Part shown: one piece after another, positions 8,186-17,272 of the stretch
How positions within the stretch are numbered: position 1 is the first letter of the stretch
Layout of the letters: each line of letters begins with the position of its first letter
Origin: Planctomycetales bacterium
GTDB taxonomy: Bacteria > Planctomycetota > Planctomycetia > Pirellulales > Pirellulaceae
DNA length: 64,000 nt
Assembly (NCBI GenBank): GCA_020426845.1
Contig: JAGQPF010000671.1
Location: forward strand, 1 to 64,000
Direction of reading: 5' to 3'
Position numbers and translations under genes: made by a program
Notes under the pieces: model-generated
Seen by the model: only the letters and a program-made list of their open reading frames with translations
Database searches by the model: none
What the model was told of the DNA's origin: nothing

Positions 8186-10129
8186 ATGGCCGCAATGCTC
8201 GACTCCACTGCCCCCCGCCTCTCCCCGGTTGGTCCGCTTCTGTTGGCGGCGATCGTAATGTTCAGCGGCTTGGGAGGCCCCAGGCTGTGGGACCGCGATG
8301 AGCCTCGCAACGCCGGGTGCGCCGCGGAGATGCTCGAGCGCGGCGACTGGGGGACTCCGGTGTTCAATGGCCAGCTGCGCAGTCACAAGCCCGTGCTGCT
8401 CTATTGGGCGATGATGCCGGGCTACCTGCTCGGTGGCGTCAACGAGTTCACCGCACGGTTGCCTTCGGCGCTGTCTGCTGTTGGCGCCTGTTGGCTGACT
8501 TGGCTGATCGGTTTGCGCCTGTTCGGGCCGGCAGTTGCCCGGTTGGCGCCGATCACACTCTGCACTTCGATGATGTTTGTCGTAGCCGGCCGAGCGGCAA
8601 CTCCCGACTCTCTCTTGATCTTGCTGACAACGGCGGCGACCGCAGTCTTCGTCTGCTGGGCGTTTCCCTCTCTGCCCACCAACCTGGAGGGCGAAGCGAC
8701 GGAGCATACAGCCGGCACGACGCGCGCTGAGGCCCGCCGCTGGGATGACAAGCCGTGGAGTGAACGTGCTCTGCCGCTTCGCGTTGCTGTGCCGATGTAT
8801 GCCCTGATGGGCGTGGCGATGTTGGCAAAGGGGCCGGTGGGCATGATTCTGCCGACCGCCGTGATCGGGATGTTTTTGTTGTTGACGCGGCTCCCGCGGC
8901 GAGCAGATTCGACGCTGTCGGCGCGGCCAGCGAGTTGGTGGTCACGAGCGCTCACGGCCTCCGTCGTGCGGAGTTTCTCGCCGGGGCATTTTCTCCGCAC
9001 CTGCCTCTGGATGCGGCCGTTGACGGCCATCGGGTGCGGGTTGGCCGTTGCTCTGCCTTGGTACGTGTGGGTCGGCGTGCGCACCGACGGCGCCTGGCTG
9101 GAGGGATTCTTTCTCGAACACAATTTAGGCCGTGCGATGCGGCCGATGGAGAGCCACGGCGGCGGCGTCTGGTTTTATCCGCTGGCGTTGTTGGTCGGCT
9201 TTTTCCCTTGGTCGATTTTTGCGGCTCCCAGCTTTCTCGATGCGCTGCGGTCGCAAGGGCGAGCTCGTGTGGCGGTGGTGTTCTGTGCGTGTTGGATCGG
9301 CGTCTATGTGGGACTGTTCACGATCGCTCGCACGAAGTTGCCGAGCTACGTGACGCCGTGCTATCCCGCTTTGGCGTTGCTGACGGCGCGCCAGCTTGAC
9401 CGCTGGCGCCGACATGTCACTTGCTTTTCACCTCGGTGGACACGTGCCGGGCTGGCGATTGTCGGCCTGGTGGGCGTCTGTGTGCTGGCCGGCCTGCCGG
9501 TCGCGGCGCGGCAGTTGTTGCCGGGCGAAGAGTGGCTTGGCGCCGCCGGGTTGATTCCGCTGGGCGTGGCCTGCGCATGCTGGCGCCTCCACGACCGCCG
9601 TCCTCAAATGGTGCGCGCGTTCACGGCCGGCGCGGTGTTGCTGGTGTTGGTGTCGTTTGCCTGGCTTTCGCGGCACGTGAGTGGACGACAAGAGTTTGAC
9701 CAGCTGTTGGCCACGATGCATCGGCACAGCGACCACCCGAGCATCGCGACCTACGAGTGCATGGAGCCGAGCTGGGTGTTTTATGCCAAGCAGCCGATTC
9801 GCCGGCTCTGGTTCACCGACCGCCGCACTCCCGACGAGCTTGCCGCCGAGCGATCGCGGCCGCGCTGGTCGCCCGACCCGGCCCGTGAGGACTTTGAGCA
9901 GTTCGTCGCCGGGCAAGACGCCTACGTGTTAATCACACGGCCCCAGTACGAGGAAATCCGCACATGGCTTGATGACGACATTGTGGTGGTCGACCAAGCT
10001 CCCTTGTTTCTGAAACGCACTGACCTGCTGCTCTTGGGAAGAGCGTCGCGGTCTCCATCTGCCCTCGCCTCCCACTCCAGCGACCTCGCGCACCACGCGC
10101 ACCGGCCCCGCATGGGCGACAACCGGTAG
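8186..10129 (+). CDS. ArnT/PMT-like polytopic glycosyltransferase
   Basis: A 647-residue membrane glycosyltransferase of the PMT/ArnT superfamily (GT-C fold), which transfers a sugar from a polyprenyl-phosphate donor on the outer face of the membrane. GAAGGAGG lies about 5 bases before the ATG. The first periplasmic loop has LWDRDEPRNAGCAAEML, matching the catalytic DE(x)R loop, followed by a conserved HKPVLLYW. About ten to twelve hydrophobic segments fill residues 15-490; the remainder is a soluble C-terminal domain. The last residues (about HRPRMGDNR) are encoded by a dispersed repeat, so the native end has probably been altered. Acceptor unknown. Confidence 0.88.
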   Translation: MAAMLDSTAPRLSPVGPLLLAAIVMFSGLGGPRLWDRDEPRNAGCAAEMLERGDWGTPVFNGQLRSHKPVLLYWAMMPGYLLGGVNEFTARLPSALSAVGACWLTWLIGLRLFGPAVARLAPITLCTSMMFVVAGRAATPDSLLILLTTAATAVFVCWAFPSLPTNLEGEATEHTAGTTRAEARRWDDKPWSERALPLRVAVPMYALMGVAMLAKGPVGMILPTAVIGMFLLLTRLPRRADSTLSARPASWWSRALTASVVRSFSPGHFLRTCLWMRPLTAIGCGLAVALPWYVWVGVRTDGAWLEGFFLEHNLGRAMRPMESHGGGVWFYPLALLVGFFPWSIFAAPSFLDALRSQGRARVAVVFCACWIGVYVGLFTIARTKLPSYVTPCYPALALLTARQLDRWRRHVTCFSPRWTRAGLAIVGLVGVCVLAGLPVAARQLLPGEEWLGAAGLIPLGVACACWRLHDRRPQMVRAFTAGAVLLVLVSFAWLSRHVSGRQEFDQLLATMHRHSDHPSIATYECMEPSWVFYAKQPIRRLWFTDRRTPDELAAERSRPRWSPDPAREDFEQFVAGQDAYVLITRPQYEEIRTWLDDDIVVVDQAPLFLKRTDLLLLGRASRSPSALASHSSDLAHHAHRPRMGDNR

Positions 10130-10224
10130 CCATTGACGCGGTCAGTCCAAGCCCATCGACCGGTGTCATTGGACCGTTGCGCGAGTCCAGGGACCGATGC
10201 GTGAGCCCGTGCAAACCGATTGCC

Positions 10225-10312
10225 CACGCGCACCAACTCGGCGCTTCACACGCACCAACTCGGCGCTTCACGCGCGCCAACTCGGCGCTTCACGCGCACC
10301 AACTCGGCGCGG
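10225..10312 (+). repeat. Four tandem copies of a 22-bp repeat
   Basis: Four direct copies at 10225, 10247, 10269 and 10291, each built on CACGCGCACCAACTCGGCGC, with one or two differences between copies. No spacers are present. They lie in the 289-bp gap between the convergent glycosyltransferase and glycosidase-like genes. Confidence 0.9.
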
Positions 10313-10314
10313 TC

Positions 10315-10373
10315 ACGCGCACAAGCCCCGCAAGGGGCGACAGATGTTAGCCACGGGCGCGAGCCCGTGGACC
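10315..10373 (+). repeat. CCCCGCAAGGGGCGACAGA dispersed element with GC hairpin
   Basis: Contains CCCCGCAAGGGG and then CCACGGGCGCGAGCCCGTGG, two perfect or near-perfect hairpins. Related decayed pieces occur at 10105-10135, inside the end of the glycosyltransferase gene, and near 15555-15600. Confidence 0.7.
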
Positions 10374-10418
10374 GCCGCTTCGATTTGCTTGGGCGTTGTT
10401 GGTCGGGTTGTTTGCGAT

Positions 10419-12257
10419 TTATTCTTTTCGCAATCGAATCACCACGTCCTGACCGGGCCAGGGCGCGGATAGGTCGAGCCAATCGCCACCAGTCAAGTTG
10501 TCTCCCTTTCGCGTCTGTCCGTCCTCCGTCTGATACCATTCGACGGAGAACGTCCCCGGAGCGTCCTGAAGATTGACACGGAGTCGAGCGGAGGTGTTTG
10601 CCGTGACGTGAGCGTCCTGCCCGTCGGCCGCGGCGTGGGGATGATACAAGAGGAATTCTTCGCGTCGTCGACGCAGGAGCCGAGGAGCCTGCGCACCTGT
10701 CCGGCCATCCGCATCCTCCGCCAAGACATGGTCTGGCTCGAATTCGCCGAGATCGATGTCCCGCTGTTCGAAGTAATCACGAATTGGGCGCACGGAATCG
10801 AGGCCGGTCAAGGCTGCACGAAAAGTGACTCCCGGGCTTTGTCGGAATGTGGCTGCCAGGGATTCGGAGTCGCCATAGGGATGGACACACCACCATCGCC
10901 CGCCGTAGTTGGCCGAGCCGCCGGACAGCAGCCATGCCCAAAACAGCCGACGCTGCCAGTACTGCATGTGCATTGGGTCAGGACGTGGAGACGGATCCTG
11001 CTCATAGCGGTCTTCGCCGAGAAAGACGGGCTTGGCCAAGCCGTGATACTTGGCGTACTCGAGCGCACCGAGGTCGTGTTCGTGTTCGATATGGATGTAG
11101 TCCACCCAATCCTCCGCTCCGAAAATGAACGGCAAGCGGCGCGCATGTCCTGTCGAACGGGGGTGCTGCCAAGGGTCATGCTGCTTCAGATAGGCGCCGA
11201 TTTCCCGCACCATGGCGTTGTTGTTCGGGTGCTTGTCGCCATAGTGGGCATCGTTTGTCATCAACCAGAAAATCTGCGGGTAGGCTGCAAACCTCGCCAC
11301 AAGGTTTCTCAGGAGACGGTCACGACGAACCGCCGATAGTGCGCTCCAGAACCGGTCATCCCTGCCGTAACCCTCAAGCGGAAATAGGATGAGTTGCACG
11401 GCGACGTCGGGAAACTGGTCCAGGAGCATTCTTAGCCGGAGATCGGCACACTGCCAGGCTTCGAGCCGCAGTCGATCGAGCGAGTCCGTTTCGAAGTGCC
11501 AGGCGATCCACTGTTCCCGCGATTGGACGAAGCCCTCGCGCCGACTTGCTAGAAAACATCTCACGGAAGTAATTCCCCGCGCGACGTCGTCGCGGACGTA
11601 CCGAGTTGCCTGCTCGTCGGAGATCGGGTCTCCATTGCCGTCGTGGGCACAAAGCAAGAAATAGGCCGTGTCGTTGAGGTTCAGGAACCAGCGGCCGTTT
11701 TCGGTAATCCAATGCCTTGCGTTTTTCGGATGCGGCAGCAGGCGGCCGCGCAGCTTCGACTCGATGGCCGCAAACGAGCCTGTCTGGCCGTTCAGTCGCG
11801 GATCCTTGTCGCACGATGAGGACCATTTCCACGCGCCCGCCTCGCTCACGTACACTCTGGCCCGCCACGTGTTGTCGCCGTCATAAAACGCCTGGACACT
11901 CAGGGCTTTCTTGTCGCCCGACGGCGGAGTGAACTTGACTGTTACAATCGTGTCGAATGGATTGCCGGCGTCTCCGTCGCTGGTCCACCGGGCCTCACAT
12001 GGGGCGCCTGCGATGGAGGCCTGACCCGTGAGCACAATTTCGTGAACGCCGAATCGGGTGGCGGCCTGTCGTCCGGACGTAAAGTTGGCAGCATGGATGA
12101 CCGGACAGATCAATGCCCAAAAACCAAACGCTGTAAGAAGACCGCATCTGTCAAACAACCGTGAGCCGAGGTGAAGGCTGAGGCGTCTAACGGGCCGTGG
12201 AAACACCGCGATCGAGGACCGATCGTTCGAGTTGTCATTCCGCCGCGACCTATTCAT
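10419..12257 (-). CDS. Secreted DUF5060/DUF4038 glycoside-hydrolase-like protein
   Basis: A 612-residue secreted protein. The N-terminus has an Arg-rich stretch then CGLLTAFGFWALICPVIHA, a signal peptide. Residues about 65-150 resemble the DUF5060 beta-sandwich (VKFTPPSGDKKALSVQAFYDGDNTWRAR). The central TIM-barrel part, with WFLNLNDTAYFLLCAH and LMTNDAHYGDKH, resembles DUF4038 apiosidase-like glycosidases, and a beta-rich C-terminal domain follows. It is last in a leftward run after two Gfo/Idh/MocA proteins, 107 bp after the previous stop. Likely acts on plant or algal polysaccharide outside the cytoplasm; substrate unknown. A related gene is at 62872-64000. Confidence 0.85.
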   Translation of the reverse strand: MNRSRRNDNSNDRSSIAVFPRPVRRLSLHLGSRLFDRCGLLTAFGFWALICPVIHAANFTSGRQAATRFGVHEIVLTGQASIAGAPCEARWTSDGDAGNPFDTIVTVKFTPPSGDKKALSVQAFYDGDNTWRARVYVSEAGAWKWSSSCDKDPRLNGQTGSFAAIESKLRGRLLPHPKNARHWITENGRWFLNLNDTAYFLLCAHDGNGDPISDEQATRYVRDDVARGITSVRCFLASRREGFVQSREQWIAWHFETDSLDRLRLEAWQCADLRLRMLLDQFPDVAVQLILFPLEGYGRDDRFWSALSAVRRDRLLRNLVARFAAYPQIFWLMTNDAHYGDKHPNNNAMVREIGAYLKQHDPWQHPRSTGHARRLPFIFGAEDWVDYIHIEHEHDLGALEYAKYHGLAKPVFLGEDRYEQDPSPRPDPMHMQYWQRRLFWAWLLSGGSANYGGRWWCVHPYGDSESLAATFRQSPGVTFRAALTGLDSVRPIRDYFEQRDIDLGEFEPDHVLAEDADGRTGAQAPRLLRRRREEFLLYHPHAAADGQDAHVTANTSARLRVNLQDAPGTFSVEWYQTEDGQTRKGDNLTGGDWLDLSAPWPGQDVVIRLRKE

Positions 12258-12364
12258 CGAGGTGTTTCCTCGCCGAGAGCCTGAGCCAAGCTGGCGGCGC
12301 AGATCGCACAGGAGTGCACGACGCTGCGTGGACGATGGGGATGCAACAAGATGGATCTCCGCGA

Positions 12365-13774
12365 TTAGACCTGTTCCGGAACGACGAACGGTTTCCGATA
12401 GTCCCTTCGCAGCAGTTGATTCGCCTGCGAAACCACGGGGGAACTTCCGACGAACTCTTCGCGCTGAGCGTCCATCTCCAGCCAGGGCCCAAGCGTAAAT
12501 TGAGATTGCGAGAGATCGACGCCATTGGCGGACAGATGCTCTTGGAAGCGGCCGAAGGTTTCAATGGCTTCGTGGCCGCCGTCTTGGATCGCCTCGCGCA
12601 CTTCGTCCGCCGAGTGCGAGGCGCCAACGCGATAGGAGGCGTTTGCCATGTGTACGAGTGCGGTGGAAAGATGGCCTTCGAGGATGTCGGCTCGCTGGTC
12701 ACGAACGTTGCGGGTTCGCACGGCTGTGATGAAGTTGTGCAGGTGGCCCTTGTGCGCCGTGAAGCCGCCCGTGTCACCGGGGCTTCCTGCCGGCTTGGGG
12801 AGTGCGGACTCGCCCCGCTCACACTTGATCTTTCGGTCAATCGTCTTTGGTCCCTGCTCCGACGGGAGATTGCGCAGCTCGAAAATGACGAGCGGCCCCG
12901 GATCATATTGAAAGAGCGCCAGTTGCGAATTCGGCGTTTGGCCGTCGTCATCAAACCGGAATCGGCCTCCGAGGCTCATCACGCGCCGGGGCAGCTTGTT
13001 CTGCCCGAGAGCCAGGCGGACCTCATTCAGTGGGTAGATTCCATTGTTGCCGAGCTCGCCGGTGCCCGTTGACCAGTCCCAATGCCAGTCGTAGTGAAGC
13101 TGCTTGCGCATCAACGGCGCCTGTTGCGCTGGGCCGAGCCACAGGTCGTAGTTGACCGACGAGGGAATCGGTTGAGGGCCACTGACTTTGCCGATGCTGT
13201 CGCGTTTGCGATTGAGCGCCGACCAGACGACCTGGATCTTGCCGAACTGCTCGTGTTCCAGCCGCAGATCGCCCGTGTGGTGGCCGTGATTGTGGTTGCC
13301 GTACTGAACAATCCGGTTGTATTTGCGGGCCGCCTCGACCATTTTGCGGCCCTCCCAGAGGTTGTGCGAGATCGGCTTCTCGACATAGACATCCTTGCCG
13401 GCCTGGCAGGCCCAGATCGTAATCAACGCATGCCAGTGGTCCGGCGTGGCGGTGGTGATGGCGTCGATGCTTTTGTCTTCGAGCAGCTTGCGGACGTCGG
13501 TGTAGGTCGCGACTTTCTGTCCCTTTTCGGCTGACCTGGACCGTTCGCGATCCAGCACGCTTTGGTCGACGTCGCAGAGCGCGACGACGCGCACACCGGG
13601 GAGCTCGCGCAGCAGCCGCAGGTGCAGGGCCCCCTGGCCGCGGAACCCGACTACGGCAACACGAATGTCGTCGTTGGCTCCCTGGGCACGTGTGTGAGGC
13701 GCAAGTGCCAATCCGCCGCCGATGGCGAGAGATGTTGACAAGAACGATCGTCGACTGCTGGTTGCGTTGTTCAT
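12365..13774 (-). CDS. Tat-exported Gfo/Idh/MocA family oxidoreductase
   Basis: A 469-residue NAD(P)-dependent oxidoreductase-like protein. The Tat signal SSRRSFLSTSLAIGGG precedes a Rossmann domain (RVAVVGFRGQGALHLRLL, then VVALCDVDQ). The conserved EKPISHN and the C-terminal-domain block GTGELGNNGIYPLNEVRLALG follow. Such exported members are abundant in Planctomycetota and act on sugars or sugar-derived metabolites in the periplasm, but few have known substrates. It starts 12 bp after the stop of the next Gfo/Idh/MocA gene, so the two are co-transcribed. Confidence 0.93.
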   Translation of the reverse strand: MNNATSSRRSFLSTSLAIGGGLALAPHTRAQGANDDIRVAVVGFRGQGALHLRLLRELPGVRVVALCDVDQSVLDRERSRSAEKGQKVATYTDVRKLLEDKSIDAITTATPDHWHALITIWACQAGKDVYVEKPISHNLWEGRKMVEAARKYNRIVQYGNHNHGHHTGDLRLEHEQFGKIQVVWSALNRKRDSIGKVSGPQPIPSSVNYDLWLGPAQQAPLMRKQLHYDWHWDWSTGTGELGNNGIYPLNEVRLALGQNKLPRRVMSLGGRFRFDDDGQTPNSQLALFQYDPGPLVIFELRNLPSEQGPKTIDRKIKCERGESALPKPAGSPGDTGGFTAHKGHLHNFITAVRTRNVRDQRADILEGHLSTALVHMANASYRVGASHSADEVREAIQDGGHEAIETFGRFQEHLSANGVDLSQSQFTLGPWLEMDAQREEFVGSSPVVSQANQLLRRDYRKPFVVPEQV

Positions 13775-13786
13775 GTAGGTGTCGCC

Positions 13787-14794
13787 TCACTTATTGTCGG
13801 ATGGTTGCTTCGGTCGTGCCTTTTGGATCGTCTCCGCGATCGAAATCGCGGCTCCTCCCTGGGCTGTCGATTCGTCCGCTGCGCTCATGAATGCATATAT
13901 CTCGATTGTCTCATCAGCCGTTACGGGCGGCCGCCCGGTTTTGAAAAATTTGACGATCTCGAGCAGCAACGGCTCATAGCCGGATGCCTTGGTCGTCATC
14001 GACTTCTTGGTGCCGTAAATGATGGCTTTGAAATCGGCCTTGCCGGCGCGCAGGTCGCGGAACGTGCCGATGCGGCCCCCTTTCCAGATGCCGACGACCA
14101 TGTCACCACGATCCGTTTTCACTCGTTGGACCGACTCGCAGCCGGTGCCCATCACCGTGAAGAGCGGCTCGACCGCATGAATTCCATACAGGTAAAGCGA
14201 TGGATGCTTCTCCGCCCATGAACTGGAGCCAAACACATCGCAGGCGACGACCTCTCCCAGTTCCGGGTTGTTGCGCGCGTTGGCGATTTCCGTCCCGAAA
14301 CGCATTGCGGAGCTAGACCAGCACGGCACGTTGCTTTCCTTTGCCAGTCGAAACAGCTCGATCACGTCCGCGAGGTCGGCCGCCACGGGCTTGTCGACCC
14401 ACAGCGGCTTGCCGGCTGCCATCACAATTCGAGCTTGCTCCAGGTGTGGACGGCCATCGACACTCTCCAGCAGGACGCCGTCAACCTTTTGGCATAGCTC
14501 CTCGATGCTGTCGACCAACTCGACGCCGTACTTGTCGCGCATCTCGGCGGTGAACTTGTCCACCCGGTCGGCCGACGCCTTGAAGTCGGGCGACCCGCCG
14601 GGAAACGCAGCGACCACTTTGCAGCCGGCGCCGTTTTTCGGATTGTTGAGGTAGCTGGTAAAGGCGATCACGTGGGACGTGTCCAGCCCGATCATGCCGA
14701 GTCGGATGAGCCTTTCCGGCTCGTCGCAGCGTCCGAGTGCGGGGCATGACAGCGACAGCAACATTGAGATGAGCAGAATCGGAAGGCGCGTCAT
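13787..14794 (-). CDS. Secreted Gfo/Idh/MocA family protein
   Basis: A 335-residue secreted member of the Gfo/Idh/MocA family. I choose the ATG at 14794 because MTRLPILLISMLLSLSCPALG is a clear Sec signal peptide; the frame is open upstream to 14986 but that part is poorly protein-like. The Rossmann start is RLIRLGMIGLDTSHVIAFTSYL, with DTSH where a classical GxGxxG would be, followed by WVDKPVAADL, the counterpart of the usual EKP motif with Asp in place of Glu. The altered nucleotide-binding loop makes catalysis uncertain. First of three closely spaced leftward genes; the MarR gene upstream is 143 bp away and may regulate them. Confidence 0.85.
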   Translation of the reverse strand: MTRLPILLISMLLSLSCPALGRCDEPERLIRLGMIGLDTSHVIAFTSYLNNPKNGAGCKVVAAFPGGSPDFKASADRVDKFTAEMRDKYGVELVDSIEELCQKVDGVLLESVDGRPHLEQARIVMAAGKPLWVDKPVAADLADVIELFRLAKESNVPCWSSSAMRFGTEIANARNNPELGEVVACDVFGSSSWAEKHPSLYLYGIHAVEPLFTVMGTGCESVQRVKTDRGDMVVGIWKGGRIGTFRDLRAGKADFKAIIYGTKKSMTTKASGYEPLLLEIVKFFKTGRPPVTADETIEIYAFMSAADESTAQGGAAISIAETIQKARPKQPSDNK

Positions 14795-14937
14795 GATTGT
14801 TGTCTCTGCGGTGCTTGTGCTGCTGAGTGAGTTTGGCGACGAGGGAAGCAGCTTTCCCCTTACGCGGATTGGAATCTTCACAAACGTTTTTGAGCTGCAA
14901 CCCAAGTCTGTCTCGGTGACCACGACGCCCAACTTCC

Positions 14938-15375
14938 TCAGCGGATGGCAAGTTCGGCCTGTCGGCTGACGATGCGTTGTAGGCATGCGGTGACGACCCG
15001 GAGCTCCTCCTTTGACAGCAAGTTTTCCATGTTGGTGGGATCGCCAATATGCCCGACTCGCTGCAAATGGCGTTGCTGCCTGCGCCCATTTGGAGTGAGT
15101 GAGACTCGCCGCACGCGCGCGTCGTTCGGATCGGCGTCGCGTCGCACCCAGCCACGCTCCTCCAGTAGCACCAGCATCGCCCGCACGGTGCTTGGGTCCG
15201 AGTATGAACGCTCGACGATTTCACGCTGCGTCAGCGCCGGCTCCTCGGCCAGCAACGTCATCACCACCACCTGATCGGCGGTGGCGTTCGAATCCGCGAG
15301 CCGCGACTGCGCAGTTCGCCGAATTGAAAAGTACGCCGCCCGCAAGTGCATCGCCAAACTCGTACGCAATTCCAC
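14938..15375 (-). CDS. MarR family transcriptional regulator
   Basis: A 145-residue winged-helix regulator. GTG 15375 is preferred because AAGGAG lies about 7 bases upstream; the open frame continues further through the operator and promoter. The helix-turn-helix region is ALTQREIVERSYSDPSTVRAML, followed by the wing RRDADPNDARVRRVSLTPNGR (MarR signature DxRxxxxxLT). Members usually repress their own gene and neighbours and release DNA on binding a small phenolic or other ligand. The downstream Gfo/Idh/MocA and glycosidase-like genes are the obvious candidate targets. Confidence 0.9.
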   Translation of the reverse strand: MELRTSLAMHLRAAYFSIRRTAQSRLADSNATADQVVVMTLLAEEPALTQREIVERSYSDPSTVRAMLVLLEERGWVRRDADPNDARVRRVSLTPNGRRQQRHLQRVGHIGDPTNMENLLSKEELRVVTACLQRIVSRQAELAIR

Positions 15376-15415
15376 CGCTCGGCTCCTTTCGCCCGTGAAA
15401 TGTAATGGTGTCGCA

Positions 15416-15462
15416 ATAGTGCGTGTACGCACTATCTTCGGGAATTGTACTGCCCGAGTCAA
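15416..15462 (-). promoter_or_regulatory. Probable MarR promoter with palindromic operator
   Basis: On the minus strand TTGACT (15457-15462) and GAAGAT (15434-15439) are separated by 17 bp, a plausible -35/-10 pair. The 20-bp palindrome ATAGTGCGTGTACGCACTAT (15416-15435; 8-bp arms, 4-bp centre) overlaps the -10 edge and the start point, about 40 bp upstream of the regulator's GTG. This layout is typical of MarR autorepression; binding is inferred. The rest of the gap up to 15725 holds only decayed repeat (about 15553-15602). Confidence 0.65.
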
Positions 15463-15725
15463 GAATGAGGCTTGGTCTGCCGCGTGCTCTCAATGTGCTT
15501 GCCAGCCAGCGATCGAGACTGGCGGTTTCTGAAACGAACACTCGCCGTCACACGTAACAGCCCGCAGGTCCGCAGGGGACGACAGGCCGTAGCCAGCGTC
15601 ACATCAAATGCAGCTGTTTGCCCCTCCGTTCGTTCGCATTAGACTGTCAACTGTCAGCTCATTGGTCGGTGCCTACTCATCGGCCCGTTCCAAAATTCCA
15701 ACTTCCCAACTCTCACTCGCCTCAA

Positions 15726-16604
15726 ATGAAGCTACTACGAGCGTCGTGCCAATGCGGATTCGTCACGCGTAAAGCTCGCTCCGGCTATCACCGTGATCAG
15801 TGGTGGTTCCCCGTATACTCCACCGCCACGGGTGGATTGATCGATGAGCTAGTGACACTTCCTCATGCCGAACGTGATCGCCTCGACCAGCTGACTTGGG
15901 AGATTTACCACCAAATGCCCCGCGATGATCAGGCCGCCCGACGTCGGGCGGCGGCGAGAATGGAAACGTTGACGCGGGAGATCCATAATCAGTTCATCGC
16001 GCGTGAAACTCAATTGTTGCGAGCTCGGTATGCATCGATTGCTGACTGCGTCTTCGCTCCTGCGCCAGGCGCGGTTCTTCGTTGCCCGGATTGCGACAGA
16101 GATTCGTTGATCTTGAAACAAGTGCATGTCATTGCAATTTGCAAGGCGGATTGTCTTCACGAGTATGAGTGGCCCGACTCCGAAGCTCCCGGTTGCCCGA
16201 GTTGTGGCCATCGCCCTCATCGCTTTCACGCGGAACATGAACCCGAGTTCGGCGATCGCACTCGTGTCACGTGTTGGTGTCCCTGCAGCTCATCGACGGC
16301 TGCGATTTCTCACCTTGATGGCTATTGCCCAAAGTGCGGTGAATTGCCCGACGAGTATCACGTCGGGGACGCCCGGTTCTGCGGCATCCACCACGAACAC
16401 ATGCTCTCGTGCCAATTGCCGGCCAACTTTCTGTTTATGGAGCCAACGGCGCGGTGGGCAGCTCATCAGTTTCCCAACGCTAAATTGTGGGGTGACGCGC
16501 TCGCGAATGAAGAAAGCCGCGCGGGAACGTACTGTCCCGAGTGCGAATCGGATCATCAGCGCTGGCTGGAATTACACTCGATGCGTGATGATGAACAAGG
16601 GTAA
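15726..16604 (+). CDS. Multi-cysteine zinc-ribbon protein, unknown function
   Basis: A 292-residue cytosolic protein. I use the internal ATG at 15726 because MKLLRASCQCGFVTRKAR begins a cysteine-rich domain; upstream sequence in the frame is repeat-like. There are several CxxC pairs: CQCG, CPDCD, CPSCGHRPH, CWCPC, CPKCGELPDEYH and CPECESDH, enough for three or four zinc sites, with a helical charged region (about residues 45-95) between the first and second. No ribosome site is visible. I know of no named family for this architecture. Its gene stands alone. Confidence 0.75.
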   Translation: MKLLRASCQCGFVTRKARSGYHRDQWWFPVYSTATGGLIDELVTLPHAERDRLDQLTWEIYHQMPRDDQAARRRAAARMETLTREIHNQFIARETQLLRARYASIADCVFAPAPGAVLRCPDCDRDSLILKQVHVIAICKADCLHEYEWPDSEAPGCPSCGHRPHRFHAEHEPEFGDRTRVTCWCPCSSSTAAISHLDGYCPKCGELPDEYHVGDARFCGIHHEHMLSCQLPANFLFMEPTARWAAHQFPNAKLWGDALANEESRAGTYCPECESDHQRWLELHSMRDDEQG

Positions 16605-16812
16605 CCGCAGACAGCTCCTATTTGCGATACAAAATTGCGAGTTGGGAGTTTGGCACAAGCGGTGGCTGCAGGGGCGTCACTACGTGTCACGAGACTCGAC
16701 GTGCTGATTGAATTTCGGCGCGTCCGAGCTGGTACGCTGATCTTGCTTGCTCTGTTGTTCGAGCAGTCGGTAGACTAAGAATCGATCGAGCGGTGTTCGT
16801 CTGGAGCCTTTC

Positions 16813-17268
16813 ATGAAACCACGGAGTTCTTGCATGTCACGACTCGCCTTATCGCCGTCCAATCGTGAAATGTGGCGCGCCTACGCCATTGCGCCGGCGG
16901 TCACCCCGGTTGTGTTCATTGCGTTTGTGCTGGCGGCGGGCGGAAGTGTTCCGGCTGGTCTGATGGCGATGGCGTTTGTCGCTTGCTACCTGGTTGCGGG
17001 CGTTATCGGCATGCCCATCGCATTTGCGCTGCGGCGGAGAAATCGGTTGAACGCATGGTCCATCCATGGCGCAGCGTTGGCATGGGGCGCATTGTGGTCG
17101 GCCTTTTGCACGGTTTGGACCATTTCCGTGGTCGTCGCCATCGGCGGCACGATACACTCTGTCCCGTTGACGGCGGCGTGGTCCTTTGCGCTGATGGCGC
17201 CGCCGGTTGTCCTGGCGGGAACCGCGTTCTGGCTCCTGCTCAAGAACCCCAAATTGGCAACTAAATAA
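16813..17268 (+). CDS. Small integral membrane protein
   Basis: A 151-residue protein with four hydrophobic segments (about residues 22-42, 48-70, 84-108 and 118-143) and a basic RRRNR loop after the second. An alternative start is the Met at residue 8. It ends 4 bp before the next gene on the same strand, so the two form an operon. No family recognised. Confidence 0.7.
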   Translation: MKPRSSCMSRLALSPSNREMWRAYAIAPAVTPVVFIAFVLAAGGSVPAGLMAMAFVACYLVAGVIGMPIAFALRRRNRLNAWSIHGAALAWGALWSAFCTVWTISVVVAIGGTIHSVPLTAAWSFALMAPPVVLAGTAFWLLLKNPKLATK

Positions 17269-17272
17269 GATC

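Noticed and set aside
16126-16707. 193-codon plus-strand frame overlapping the zinc-ribbon gene
   Set aside because: It is an out-of-frame shadow; the other frame carries the regular CxxC pairs.
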